Position numbers and translations under genes: made by a program. Below, piece after piece: positions 1 to 9,556 of a DNA stretch of 64,000 bases (positions are counted from its first letter, which is position 1; every line of letters begins with the position of its first letter). The DNA is from Agapetus fuscipes. Taxonomy: Eukaryota > Arthropoda > Insecta > Trichoptera > Glossosomatidae. The stretch is taken from the NCBI GenBank assembly GCA_951799405.1, contig OX637344.1, positions 15,624,001-15,688,000 of the forward strand. Direction: 5' to 3'. The notes beneath the pieces are model-generated. The model had not been told where the DNA came from. It was given only the letters and a program-made list of their open reading frames with translations, and did not search any database.

Positions 1-187
1 TGTCAAAATATGTCGCAACAGTAAATTTACCTTTTCAACCTTTTCAGTACCTACGGCAAAACGCCAATTTCATATGTAAGGACCTAATAATTCCTTATTA
101 TCAGGGAATTTTTCTATCTCACAGCATTTCATCGGTCAAAGGACATACAACAAGTCTATTATGTTTCATAAAATATCATTAAAAATC

Positions 188-363
188 GTAACTGTTACTG
201 TAACACTGTCGCCGTTCCGCTAGGGTTGGCTAGAGGCTCTGCAGAGCTGCCTCTATTTATTCCTATCCTTACATACCTCTTTCAATTCATTCAAATCCAT
301 CACCTTTTTCATACATTTTCTTCTGTAACATTCACTTTGTATACCCCATTCTTTCACAATCTT
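188..363 (-). pseudogene. LINE-T reverse transcriptase C-terminus, truncated
   Basis: On the minus strand the last part of a LINE polyprotein can be read (KEWGIQSE..., RKCMKKVMDLNELKEVCKD), followed by a stop and a (TTACAG)n-type tail at the left edge. Longer relatives lie at 11.3-11.8 kb and 59.4-59.85 kb. The copy is 5'-truncated and has no catalytic RT motifs. Confidence 0.75.
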
Positions 364-430
364 ATCATTGTGAAGGTAATATTGTATGAGTGCTGATTCA
401 CTGATTTGAGAAATAACGCAACTAAAAAAA

Positions 431-753
431 AACGCAACTAAGCTACACATATAGTGTAACTTCTTGCCGCGTTATCCCCGAAGGCGTCGCATGTGGCGAG
501 TTGAACCTATTTATTTTTACAGGTAAGGGGGCCGGCCTTACGCCAACCACTTCAGTTGAATTGGAGGTTTCCCAGCTCCCGAGAGTGCTGGTACTCATTT
601 CTTGTGAAGGCTGAGTAAACCTTGCCGGTATTTTATTTTGGGGTTTGAAATAAACACCGAAACGGGAAATTATTTCTGACACCCTCAGTGGGATTCGAAC
701 CCGAGCTTTCGGCATGGAATGCAAGCACTCTACCACCTGAGCTATCGACCGGA
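431..753 (-). mobile_element. SINE-A, near full length
   Basis: Read on the minus strand, the copy starts with a tRNA-like head: box A TAGCTCAGGTGGTAGAG and box B GGTTCGAATCC, both internal Pol III promoter elements. The body and the 3' end (TGTGTAGCTTAGTTGCG) match the other SINE-A copies. About 323 bp against about 331 bp for the TSD-bounded copy at 33.99 kb. The head is near tRNAs carrying GATAGCTCAGT, but the parent tRNA is not assigned. Confidence 0.85.
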
Positions 754-1234
754 CTAAATCATGAATAAACTAAATAAAGAAATCATGGATAGAAAAAAAT
801 TCTGTGTGTTATTTTCCACAGTACGTTAGTGAACTAATTATAAGGAGGTGTTTAAAAAAAGTACAGGATTTTCACACTTTTGTAGTGTTATCTCTCGTAG
901 AAAATAGGAAAAAAGGTTCATTTTGACACAGAAACCCACTTAATATGTCACTTATTTAGTTTAAACTTAAAGATATCGATAGACTGGTATTTCACCATAA
1001 TACAGATTTCGATTAAGCCTTCGAATCCTTGCGAGTACTTTTCGATTTAATTTCGATTGTTTATGTAAAAGCAATTAAGATAACCGCCCTATCGACTGCG
1101 TTACTTATCCCGCGCCTATGCTCAAATAATATCTCGATTCAAACTCTACCTTTAGGCCCGTACCTATCCCATAGGGATGTGAGAGTAGAAGATTCGAATG
1201 TTTTTTATTCGAAAATTCGAATAGTAATTGAAAT
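754..1234. other. Unassigned AT-rich DNA
   Basis: I see no gene, repeat relative or structured element here. The 78-codon open frame on the plus strand around 1029-1265 is low complexity and has no family features. Confidence 0.4.
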
Positions 1235-1463
1235 TGCAAAGATATATTCATTATTTAATGCATGACTGAACAATAATACACGTGTGAACTTGCGCTTACA
1301 AATTCTGCATGTATAGTTACAAATTAAAATCCAAATCTCAAATGAACATCTAAACCCTGCAAATTTTGCCGACTTGCTGGGAAATAGCGGTGAGATTGAC
1401 AAAGTGAATATTTTTTTACAGCATGGGTGGTCAGTTTCAAACCAACCTATAATTAGACAATGA
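1235..1463 (-). mobile_element. LINE-L 3' UTR fragment
   Basis: Diverged copy of the LINE-L 3' region. On the minus strand it runs from the CTATAGGTTGG-like start through GACCACCCATGCTG to TATCTTTGCAA. The AGATT tail is not preserved. Confidence 0.7.
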
Positions 1464-1494
1464 ACTTCAAAACTTCAAAGCTTCGAAGGTACAT

Positions 1495-1720
1495 AAACAT
1501 TTAAGATTCATTATTAAATGCATGCCCTACAACCATACACATGTAAGTTTGCGCTTACCAATGCTGCATGTGTACTTATAAATTAAAAACCGAATCACAA
1601 ATGAATATAACCCTAGCAAACGTTACCGATCTTCCCTGAAACAGGGGAGAGATTGACACAGTGAACCATTTTGTACAGTATGAGTGGTCAGCCTCATACC
1701 AACCAAAATTCAAAAAATGA
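1495..1720 (-). mobile_element. LINE-L 3' UTR fragment
   Basis: A second diverged copy in tandem with the preceding one and in the same orientation. The CCTGTTTCAGG hairpin core is kept near 1636-1650. A further short piece, GTGGTCAGCCTCATACTAACC, lies at 1829-1860. Confidence 0.7.
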
Positions 1721-1918
1721 AACTAAAACACATACAACAAAACTAGGAACAAAAAAATAATGGAATTAAAACAGAGGGAGATTCATTCGCTACAAAATTA
1801 AATATAATTCTATAAAGTTTCCATTAGTGGTCAGCCTCATACTAACCTATAAGTCAGATAATGTTTAAAACAATCACCCGTGGACTTAAATATTTTAAAA
1901 GGGATCTTTTAGTTTAGT

Positions 1919-2245
1919 CCAGTCGATAGCTCAGTTAGTGAGTGCTTGCATTCCATACCGAGAGCTCGGATTCGAAACCCACCGTAAGCGTCAGAAACGA
2001 TTTTCCGTTTCGGTGTTTATCTAAACCCAAAATAAAATATCGGCAAGGTTTGCTCAGCCTTCTTAAGAAATGATTACCAACCCCTTCTGGAGCTGGGAAT
2101 ACCACACTTGCGGTTGCGGTTGTTGTAAGGCCGGCCCGGTTACCTTTAAAAATAAATATGTTCACTCGCCACATGCGACGCCTTTGGGGAGAACGCGGCA
2201 AGAAGTTGCACTAAACGTGTAGCTTAGTAGCGTTCTAGTTGCGTC
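1919..2245 (+). mobile_element. SINE-A, full-length but diverged
   Basis: Head with TCGATAGCTCAGTTAGT (box A) and GGATTCGAAACCC (box B), body through GGCCGGCCC, and 3' end TGTAGCTTAGTAGCG. The point changes in both promoter boxes suggest it is inactive. Confidence 0.85.
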
Positions 2246-2907
2246 AAAAGTTATTTCAAAACCAGTTTATTCGGCTTACTTTGGGCAAACCTATTTTTAC
2301 ATAATTGTATTAAATACCTGCTCAGGTACATGTATACAGACGAGGCTTCCCTCGAGATGTACCATGAATTGAAATTAATCTTGAGGAAATTATTTAAATC
2401 AGAATCTCGGTAAAGAGGAACATGATTCACAAACCGGCTAAGCCTTGAATATTTCAGTCCAATTATCCTTCACTTAAACAGCTTTGACGTCTTCTTAGTC
2501 CTCTTCGTGTTGCTTTGTATGCTCAAAACCATGCTTACGTCAATTTCAAGAGTTATAAAATTGACGAGACAAAAACCGTAGAGAAATTGAAAGGATGAGT
2601 TAGGGCAAAGATATTAAAAGAGAATTAAAAGAGAACCCAGTACAGTCTGAGAGTATTTTTGGTATGTTTTGGTTGGCGAGGGGTTGCAGCTTATTGTGGA
2701 AGGTCATCCGTCATCCAGTCTGAGGATAATGATAAGCCACTAACGTCCTTCGCAGCGGGGAGCTGGCAGGACGTGCAATGTGTTTTGAATAAGACAAACA
2801 AGCCTTCAAGGAAACCGCCAGTGTACGGCAACATTATAAACTCCATACTGAGACAGCACGATAAATAATCCGCATAGTTATTAACTCTGGTCGATAGATG
2901 GCTCAGA
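2246..2907. other. Unassigned region
   Basis: No repeat relative or gene seen. A 69-codon plus-strand frame at 2659-2868 has no recognisable features and is probably chance. Confidence 0.35.
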
Positions 2908-2910
2908 TAT

Positions 2911-2965
<55 letters not shown>

Positions 2966-2986
2966 ATATATATATATGTATATATT
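2908..2986. repeat. (AT)n microsatellite
   Basis: About 75 bp of nearly pure AT dinucleotide with a few ACAT and TTAA interruptions. It accounts for the Ile-Tyr run in the minus-strand frame over it. Confidence 0.95.
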
Positions 2987-3045
2987 CTTCTTCCTTAGCC
3001 TTTTTTAGTCCACTCCTAGACGTAGGTCTCCTCAAATCCTTTGAA
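2987..3045 (-). mobile_element. Insect-type LINE 3' end (GAGG..CTACGTC.AGGAGTGGAC)
   Basis: On the minus strand a GAGGAGACCTACGTCTAGGA-type motif is followed by a GAAGAAGAA tail. The same motif occurs on the plus strand near 38.96 kb. From memory this is the common 3' end of an insect LINE group, encoding ...EE.YVQEWT. Only the last about 60 bp remain. Confidence 0.55.
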
Positions 3046-3150
3046 TTGATAGTTCCAAAACGATCTAATAAAGCAAAATACTTAGATCATCCCTTTTGCA
3101 TAGCCGGCTCTGTGCTGTGGAATGCCCTAACCCATGAGCTTTTTTTTAAG

Positions 3151-3484
3151 AAATCCTGTGCGGGAGACTCCCTAGATTCTAGAGACTCTAGGGCTCTATG
3201 ACACTTGTTGCAGTGCCGCAGAGGTGTTTACAAGCTTGGTCGTCGCTAGGGCGAGCATATTTGGAAATATAAATGGTATATTTTTTGTGCTCCGCCGGGA
3301 TCCAAATTCACAACCTTCCATTTACGAGTCCGAAGTGCTGCCACTGGTCTACGGACCGGTCCAAGAAATGCCAACGACACGCGGTGTACATAAGCGGTCA
3401 CCCGTCCAAGTACTATCCGCGCCCAATGTATCTTAACTTTGGTGATCTGATGAGAACCGGTGCTTTCAACATGGACGTAGAGCC
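3151..3484 (-). mobile_element. SINE-B with 5S head and type-3 3' end, internally deleted
   Basis: On the minus strand a 5S rRNA-like head (about 3362-3480, with AAGTTAAGATACA and the GGACGGGTGACCGC-like box C region) is followed by a tRNA-like unit (about 3290-3362). The 3' part (3151-3245) is the third of three alternative SINE-B endings (GTTTACAA..., CTAGAGTCTCTAGAATC). Part of the body is missing between them. It faces the SINE-B copy at 3544 head to head. Confidence 0.8.
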
Positions 3485-3543
3485 GTAGAGAGAGCAAATT
3501 TAGGTCGGGATGATTGAAGACATATTTGTTTCGACAACGTTAA

Positions 3544-3972
3544 CGACGATACCATGTTGAAAGCACCGGTTCTCATCAGATCACCGAAGTTAAGCAACAT
3601 TGGGCGCGGATGCTACTTGGATGAGTGACCGCTAGGTACACCGCGTGTTGTTTGCATTTCCTGGACCGGTCCGTACTCCAGCGGCAACACTTCGGACTCG
3701 TAAATGAAAGGTTGTGGATTCGATCCCGGCGGAGCACAAAAAAAAACCATTTATATTTCCAAATGTGCTCTTCGCTGGGGTGAAAAATTCATAAACCTTT
3801 TCCAAGGACCGGTCACTGAAAGGTCCATCCAACCTTACAACAACTGGGTCTTGCTTGAGAATTGGTGCTTTCTACAACGACGACCAAGCTCGCAGAGGGC
3901 TCTTGAGGTGTGATACACACAAAAACAGCGCTCACCAAATAAATCATCATATTTTTATTATTATTATTATTA
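3544..3972 (+). mobile_element. SINE-B, full length: 5S head + tRNA unit + body + (ATT)n
   Basis: Positions 3544-3662 match 5S rRNA closely: CATGTTGAAAGCACCGG, ATCACCGAAGTTAAGCAAC, GGGCGCGGA, TGGATGAGTGACCGC. Next comes a tRNA-like unit at about 3663-3738 (TCCAGCGGCAACAC as box A, GGATTCGATCCC as box B). The body holds GACCGGTCACTGAAAGGTCC and CGACGACCAAGCTCG, then the type-1 ending AGAGGGCTCTTGAGG and an (ATT)n tail. Two Pol III promoter modules therefore sit in series. This is a 5S-derived SINE, not a 5S gene: it is fused to tRNA-like sequence and repeated elsewhere (22.8 kb). Confidence 0.92.
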
Positions 3973-3975
3973 ACC

Positions 3976-4041
3976 TAACAACCCTCGTTGAGATTCGAAC
4001 CCGAGCTTTCGGCGTGGAATGAATGCAAGTACTCTATCCGC
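3976..4041 (-). mobile_element. SINE-A head fragment
   Basis: Minus-strand tRNA-like piece with box B GGTTCGAATC. It is truncated on both sides and abuts SINE-C directly. Confidence 0.65.
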
Positions 4042-4218
4042 CGGTGTTATGGCCGAGGGGATAGAGGCGCGTGTTCGACTAGCGTATTTGGAACAGAATA
4101 CGTTGGTTCGAGTCTGCGTCTGGCCCACTTGACCACAACTTCGACCCTGGTTCAACAGATGCCATTGCATGCACACAAGCTTCTGCTTTCGCATGACGAC
4201 AACTGGCCAAACAAAATG
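4042..4218 (+). mobile_element. SINE-C with class II tRNA-like head
   Basis: The head reads GGTGTTATGGCCGAGGGGAT (box A like tRNA-Leu/Ser) and GGTTCGAGTCTG (box B), with a long insert between them as expected for a tRNA with a long variable arm. The body GACCCTGGTTCAACAGATGC, GCTTCTGCTTTCGCATGA is shared with copies at 10.95, 42.65, 44.26 and 50.66 kb. Confidence 0.8.
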
Positions 4219-4275
4219 TTACATCCATTCATTTTTTTACGTGCACCAGTGAACATGCATTTTTTTCTTCTCTTT

Positions 4276-4434
4276 TTTCTGTGTATTATCGTTAACTTTT
4301 CTCTTGTATGCTTTCTTTTTATATTTTCTCACATGTATTTTGCTTTCTTGTTTCTGTGTATTTTTGTTAGTTTTTTCTCATGTACCTACCTATGCTTTCT
4401 TTTTAATATTTTCTCACATGCTTTTTGCTTTCTA
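4276..4434 (+). repeat. Two-copy tandem repeat, period about 75 bp
   Basis: Unit 1 (4276-4350) and unit 2 (4351-4434) both start TTTCTGTGTATT and end TTTTGCTTTCT. Unit 2 carries an insertion of about 9 bp. Pyrimidine-rich on the plus strand. Confidence 0.8.
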
Positions 4435-4445
4435 TAAATAATAAT

Positions 4446-4696
4446 AATATAATCTATAATCTAAGTTGCAAGGATATATTCATTTAAAGCTCTCAGATGT
4501 ATGCCCACAAACCAACAAGTGTAGTTCGCGCTTACAAATGCTGAATGTGTACTTACAAATAAAATCCAAACCTCAAATGAACATAAGCCCCACAACTTTT
4601 GCCGACCTTCCCTGAAACTGGGGTGACATTGGCAAAGTGAACCATTTTTTACAGTATGGGTGGTCAGCCTCATACCAACCTATAAGTCAAGGAATG
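4446..4696 (-). mobile_element. LINE-L 3' end, AGATTAT-tail subtype
   Basis: Full 3' UTR segment on the minus strand, from TTCCTTGACTTATAGG to a TAGATTATAGATTAT tail. This subtype carries AGCATTTGTAAGCGCGAACT where the other subtype has CATGCGGCATGTG. Near-identical copies lie at 7.16, 17.75 and 47.58 kb. Confidence 0.9.
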
Positions 4697-4699
4697 TCC

Positions 4700-4862
4700 C
4701 TATTTTAAAATGATTATTTTCTTTTCTTTAACTCATTATTCTTATATGCATCCTTACTATATTGATATCTTGTATTTCCTCTGTAATAACTTTAAAATGG
4801 CTAGTCACGTATTGCACCATCCGCGTGACTAGGCTGGAATAAAGATATATTATTATTATTAA
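4700..4862 (+). mobile_element. Possible non-LTR 3' end with (ATT)n
   Basis: An AT-rich stretch containing AATAAAG and ending in (ATT)n resembles the 3' end of a Jockey/CR1-type element. No coding sequence remains, so family assignment is a guess. Confidence 0.35.
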
Positions 4863-4925
4863 AATAGATTAGTGAGTGAAAATAGAGAAATCTACATTAA
4901 AAAAACTGAGCTATTGATCGCCTTT

Positions 4926-5225
4926 ACATCTAATCTAATCTAATCTAATCTAAGTTGCAAAGATATGTTACATTGGAGATTCACATTACATGCATTTTCA
5001 CAGCCAGACACGCACAAGTTCGCGCTTGCACATGCCGCACGTGAACTTACAACACAAAAACCAAATCTCAAATGGACATACACCCTGCAACTCTTGCCGT
5101 CCTTCCCTGAAACTTGGATGACATTGGCACAAGTGAACCATTTTTACAGCATGGGTGGTCAGCTGCATACCAATCTATAAGTCAAGGAACATACACGACA
5201 AATAACATTTTTAAATAAATAAATA
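4926..5225 (-). mobile_element. LINE-L 3' end, AGATT-tail subtype
   Basis: Minus-strand copy with a (AGATT)4 tail at the left edge and the whole 3' UTR back to AATGTTATTTGTCGTGTATG. The hairpin core reads CCAAGTTTCAGGG, so one arm is mutated. Confidence 0.9.
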
Positions 5226-5252
5226 AAAATATATATAATATACATCAAATGA

Positions 5253-5320
5253 CATCTATAATCTATAATCTAAGTTGCAAGGATATATTCATTTAAAGCT
5301 CTCAGATGTATGCCCACAAA
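5253..5320 (-). mobile_element. LINE-L 3' tail fragment
   Basis: Only the last about 65 bp of the AGATTAT-tail subtype, a severe 5' truncation. Confidence 0.7.
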
Positions 5321-5664
5321 TTAGATATTAGAATTAGAATTAAAAGCATTATGCAAATTAATAAATAAGAAATTCTTGTGTGGTTATTTTCCTTTGAAAT
5401 CGTCTTGAAACATTTTTTGTTCTGGGTCATCTTGATAGCGGGGAAATCCCCAAAATCGCTGTTTACTTTTGTAGTTGAGGGTCCGTGGTCTAATCCGGAG
5501 TCCGTGTGGAGCTCTGCTAGCGAAGGCTTTGGGAGGCTGGGCCCTATTACGGCAGATGACTGATTCGAAGCGATAAGGGACAGGGCAGAGCAAAGGGAGT
5601 CTCTGCGAAAGTGAAAGAGGGAGATGGATGAAAATATGAGGAAATATTTTGATAATTAATTAAG
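5321..5664. other. Unassigned region
   Basis: The part from 5430 to 5600 is more GC-rich than its surroundings. No repeat relative or coding feature recognised. Confidence 0.35.
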
Positions 5665-5889
5665 TCGATGTTATGGTGGAGCAGTCAGAGCGGTGAGAGT
5701 CGTAGCGCGGGTTTGAAATAAAAGGCTGTAGGTTTGAATCCCGTTAGGCACTCTCTCAAAAGCTTTATCTTTTTACAACATAATATTAATAATATTATTT
5801 CTCGAGAAGCCATGGCGCCCTTGAGATGGTCCTGGACCATTAAATGGCGCCACAGGAAAGAAATCATCCATCATCATCATCATCAATAT
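5665..5889 (+). mobile_element. SINE-D: tRNA-like head and (ATC)n tail
   Basis: Starts with a tRNA-like unit (TGGTGGAGCAGTCAG, then GGTTTGAATCCCG as box B). It ends AAAGAAATCATC followed by (ATC)n. The last about 35 bp resemble the 3' end of the CR1/L2-like LINE at 38.85 and 61.57 kb (GGCGC...AAAGAAATCATCAA, (ATC)n), as expected for a SINE using that LINE's machinery. Only one copy is in the window. Confidence 0.6.
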
Positions 5890-6131
5890 GTCATTCATAT
5901 GGGACTGGAAAATTTCCGGATCGCTAAAAAATTATTTGTTCGCGAATTTTGAGGTTTTTACGCGAATAACGCGAAATTTGAGGTTTCACGCAAATATCGC
6001 GAATTTTCGTACTTCTGGCAGAAATTGTACGAAATAGTTGTCATGTGTCGCTTTTGCAACGCAACGATTTCGTGGGAGAGAAAAGATTCCTGCGAAAAAC
6101 CTTTTCAAAGGTGCAAAGCACAGGGAAATTG

Positions 6132-6260
6132 GTCGGTGTTATGGCTGAGGGGGCCAAGTTGGCTGATATTTTTAGCGTGTTTGGAATATAACAACGTTGG
6201 TTCGATCCCCGCCTGAGTCATTTGACCATAACTTTGACCCTGGTTCAACAGATGTTATTG
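6132..6260 (+). mobile_element. SINE-C, 3'-truncated, inside hAT-1
   Basis: GTCGGTGTTATGGCTGAGGG (box A region), GGTTCGATCCC (box B) and CTGGTTCAACAGATG are present. The body stops early. Confidence 0.7.
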
Positions 6261-6302
6261 GTTAAATTTTAATTAATAATTCATTAAAATAAACAATAAT
6301 CA

Positions 6303-6745
6303 ATTATTAAATCTTTAATCTAAATTGCAGAGATATATTAACATTTAAGGCTCTCAAATGCATGCCCACAAACAAACACGTGTAGTTCGCACTTACAAAT
6401 GCTGAATGTGTACACACAAATAAAACCCAAACCTCAAATGAGCATAAGCCCTACAACTTTTGCCGACCTTCCCTGACACAGGGGTGACATTGGCCATACC
6501 AATCTACAAGCCAAGGAATAAAAATAATAAATAAAATTTCAGTATATAAAAAACAACAAAACCTTATGTAAAAAGAAATCTATACAAAAAAAGTCAATAC
6601 TTTCCTGTACAAAAAATGTAACATAAATGAATGAGCTAACATTGCAGATTAGCCGCCACTTCTTCCTGTCCTTACATACTTCTTTAATTTCATCCAGAGT
6701 CATAACCGTTTTCATACAAGCCCTTATTTTATTAAGACTCTGAAT
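6303..6745 (-). mobile_element. LINE-L 3' UTR plus RT C-terminus, inside hAT-1
   Basis: The minus strand carries the end of the RT frame (NKIRACMKTVMTLDEIKEVCKD-like, 6650-6745), then the 3' UTR to the AGATTA tail at about 6310. The hairpin core is CCCTG-TGT-CAGGG. Confidence 0.8.
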
Positions 6746-6761
6746 ATCCTATTCATTGATG

Positions 6762-6842
6762 ATATTGATACCTGTTTCTGTCCAGGCAGAAGAGATAGGT
6801 GAATTGCATTCCTATTCACAAATCTATTTTATTTAAAAAAAA
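6762..6842 (+). mobile_element. SINE-C 3' end fragment
   Basis: The 3' terminal SINE-C sequence (CCAGGCAGAA...AATTGCATTCC..., CACAAATCTATTTTATTTAAA) without a head. Confidence 0.65.
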
Positions 6843-7161
6843 ATAACACATCAGATAAGCAGCACTGTCCAATGAAGTAAATCAATGAGGGAAAATACTT
6901 CAAGGAGTGAAGCTGTTGCTGGATTAGCCAAGAGCACAGTTGAGGCTTTCATAAAAGCCAACATCCCTTGAAAAATTTGATAACCTTCATCTCAGAGACT
7001 GGATGCACAAAAATTAAATATTTTTAAAGGATATTGCAGGGTATTCGGTCATTGAAATATTAATGCTTTTTTTCAATCAATGGTTTTTTGTAAGTTATGT
7101 ACTTGTATTGATTCAGATGTTGTTTATTCATTGTTTTTGTAAGTACATATTGATGTTTATA

Positions 7162-7350
7162 TAATAATCTATAATCTATAATCTAAGTTGCAAGGATATA
7201 TTCATTTAAAGCTCTCAGATGTATGCCCACAAACCAACAAGTGTAGTTCGCGCTTACAAATGCTGAATATGTACTTACAAATAAAATCCAAACCTCAAAT
7301 GAACATAAGCCCCACAACTTTTGCCGACCTTCCCTGAAACAGGGGTGACA
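7162..7350 (-). mobile_element. LINE-L 3' end, AGATTAT-tail subtype, inside hAT-1
   Basis: Close relative of the 4.45 kb copy, truncated just past the hairpin core. Confidence 0.85.
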
Positions 7351-7531
7351 TATAATAATATAATATAATAAATTGTAAATATTAGTAATATCTATTGTTT
7401 TTCAATTATATCAACCTTCTTTTTGATCAAATCAACGCTAAAAAGTAACACCGAGTTTCTCTGTTTTTGGTCAAAAATTACGCGAATTTCCCAAAAAATA
7501 TCACCGCTATTTTCCAGTCCCTAGTCATTCA

Positions 7532-7844
7532 TTATTTTTTAAATAAAAAATGTTTTTATTGTTATTTTTTATTTTCCTGAGTGAACTATCGCCTGAGCTA
7601 CAGTCACAGTTATGTTGTGTTTTGTCTCCAGGCACATGTAGCGTTCCCTGGTGGGCGCGGGCCTCCATACATCAGCCGCTAATCCGGGTAATCTATTTAC
7701 CTGAAGGAAAAAAAGCGCGGTTAATCATGATGTGGCGCGAACTATCGATATATACGAACTAGATGTGCTACGAAAGCAATCATTTGAGAATTAGGAATGC
7801 GCTTACCCACTCATCATACAAAAATCCAAATTCAGTCGGTAGCC
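7532..7844. other. Unassigned region
   Basis: No repeat relative or gene recognised. A 70-codon plus-strand frame starts at 7550 but has no family features. Confidence 0.35.
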
Positions 7845-8063
7845 CTTTAAACTGCTTGTGACATAAAAAAATCATAAAACATCGTAAAACCACATTAATA
7901 GGAATGCCAATAGACGCCTTTTTTTACTTTTAGAGCTTGATTTTAGTGATATCATAAAAAATTAAAAAAGTTAATGCATTTTTCTGCAATCTCAAACATT
8001 AAACTGCTCTCCTAAACAATTTAGTTTATGTCGCTTATGCCCTACTCTCTTTTAACCGTCGAT
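7845..8063 (-). mobile_element. MITE-J, truncated copy
   Basis: Matches, in reverse, the left and central part of the complete MITE-J at 27.2 kb. It ends in TTTTAACCGTCGA followed by TA, the TIR and target dinucleotide of the family. Confidence 0.75.
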
Positions 8064-8065
8064 AT

Positions 8066-8345
8066 GTTGTGAGTACTAAAAAATAATGTATGGTGTCAAA
8101 GACGGTGCATCATGTCGATTGGAACTAAATCACATTCATAGCCCCTCCGTTGAACTACTACCTGCATGGCACGAACACAGTGCGCCGGTTACAGAGCTAG
8201 CGCAATAACGTCTCATGCAGCGCCGTGTTGGGATTAACTGGGTCAGATATAAAATATTATTGCACTAAATAAATGTGTTCCAACAAAACCCAACACCCTC
8301 ACCCTCCAAACTCAGCTCCGTGTGACTTGCTTCTGTTTCGCTGAC
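8066..8345. other. Unassigned region
   Basis: No related sequence found in the window and no coding feature. Confidence 0.35.
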
Positions 8346-8349
8346 CGAA

Positions 8350-8790
8350 GAAACTGGTTATGACTCTGGATGAAATGAAAAGAGTATGTAAGGACTGAAA
8401 AAATGGCGGCTGATCTGTAATGTTGGCGGGCAGGGCTAGGGTTTTTAAAATAAATAAAATAAAAATAAAAAAATTTCAGTTCATTTAATTAAGTTTATTT
8501 TAAAATGTAATTTGTTGTGTATGTTCCTTGACTGATAGGTTGGTATGCGGCTGACCGACCACCCATGCTGTAGAAAATGGTTCACTCTACCAATGTCACT
8601 TGTTTCAGGGAAGGACGGCAAGAGTTGCAGGGTGTATGTCTATTTGAGATTTGGGTTTTTATATTGAAAGTCCACATGCGGCATGTTTAAGCAAGAGTCT
8701 ATACGTGTCTGCTTGTGAAAATACATATAATGTGAATCCTTAATGTTACATATCTTTGCAACCTGGATAAGATTAGAGATTAGATTAGGT
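8350..8790 (+). mobile_element. LINE-L RT C-terminus and 3' UTR, AGATT subtype
   Basis: Begins with the last codons of the RT frame (VMTLDEMKRVCKD-like, one stop), then GGCGGGCAGGGCTAGGG and the whole 3' UTR to an AGATTAGA tail. Confidence 0.85.
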
Positions 8791-8950
8791 TCCATGATAA
8801 AACGACACATTACAGAACTACATACGACAAAACAACACATGACACAAGGACACATGACAGAACAACGTGATAGAACATCACAATGACGAACCATCACAGG
8901 AAAGTACACCACAAGACAAAACATCACATGACAAAACAACAACAAAACCT
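8791..8950. repeat. Minisatellite G
   Basis: Degenerate tandem repeat of about 15 bp (variants of GACACATGACARAAC). Related tracts occur at 22.77, 23.26, 26.9, 46.65 and 47.34 kb. It produces Cys/Val/Met-rich phantom frames on the minus strand. Confidence 0.8.
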
Positions 8951-8979
8951 GTCTTGCATACTCGTATTTCACTCATGTC

Positions 8980-9050
8980 ATGATGAGTTGATGATTTCTC
9001 GATAGCGGCATTTCGTGATGTAGTCACTCCAAGGGCGCTTAAAAGTGTTC
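8980..9050 (-). mobile_element. CR1/L2-like LINE 3' end
   Basis: Minus strand reads AAGCGCCCTTGGAGTGACTA then ATCATCAACTCATCATGACA. It is the last about 70 bp of the element also seen at 38.4 and 61.6 kb. Confidence 0.7.
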
Positions 9051-9052
9051 GC

Positions 9053-9316
9053 AAAAAAAAAAAACGCAACTAAGCTACACATATAGTGTAACTTCTTGCC
9101 TGCGTTATCCCCGAAGGGGTCGCATGTGGCGCTTCGGGACCTATTTATTTTTACAGGTAAGGGGGCCGGCTTCACACCAACCACTTTCAGTTGAAGTGGG
9201 GGTTTCCCAGCTCCCGGGGGGGCTGGTTCTCATTTCTTGTGAAGGCTGAGTAAGCCTTTGAGATCGAACCCTTGCTCTCGGCATGGAATGCAAGCATTCT
9301 ACCATTTAAGCAATCG
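9053..9316 (-). mobile_element. SINE-A joined to SINE-B as a dimer
   Basis: SINE-A copy with an internal deletion between the tRNA head and the body (around 9250). Its 5' end is fused to the 3' end of the SINE-B body at 9317 through the motif GCTCGTAAAAAGGTCGAT (minus strand). Confidence 0.85.
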
Positions 9317-9556
9317 ACCTTTTTACGAGCTTGATCGTCGTCGCTACAAAGCGCCAATTCTCAAGCAAGACCCAGTTGCTGTAAGGCTGGATGGACCTTT
9401 GGTGGCCGGTCATTTGTAGAGGTTTTATGAATTTTTCAACCCGGCGAAGAGCAAATTTGAAAATATAAATGGTATATTTTTTGTGCTCCGCCGGGAATCG
9501 AACCCACAACCTTCTCATTCAGAGTCCGCAGTGTTACCACTGAGCTACGGACCGGT
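9317..9556 (-). mobile_element. SINE-B without 5S head, upstream unit of a B-A dimer
   Basis: Minus strand: tRNA-like unit (GTCCGTAGCTCAGTGGTAAC as box A, GGGTTCGATTCCC as box B), the AATATACCATTTATATTTTC body, and CGACGATCAAGCTCGTAAAAA running into SINE-A. The 5S head is absent. Confidence 0.85.

Larger units (their letters stand above)
5898..7523 (+). mobile_element. hAT-1: non-autonomous hAT element enlarged by insertions
   Basis: The 8-bp duplication GTCATTCA flanks it (5890-5897 and 7524-7531). The ends are inverted: TATGGGACTGGAAAAT at the left against the complement of ATTTTCCAGTCCCTA at the right. An 8-bp target duplication and short TIRs are hAT hallmarks. No transposase is visible. 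The interior contains SINE-C and LINE-L insertions (6132-7350) and a left part with repeated CGCGAA/TTTTGAGGTTT. Confidence 0.82.

Noticed and set aside
3544..3662. 5S rRNA gene
   Set aside because: Sequence is 5S-like, but it is fused to a tRNA-like unit and SINE body in the same way at 22.8 kb, has substitutions in conserved regions, and lacks a T-run terminator at the 5S end. It is a SINE head.
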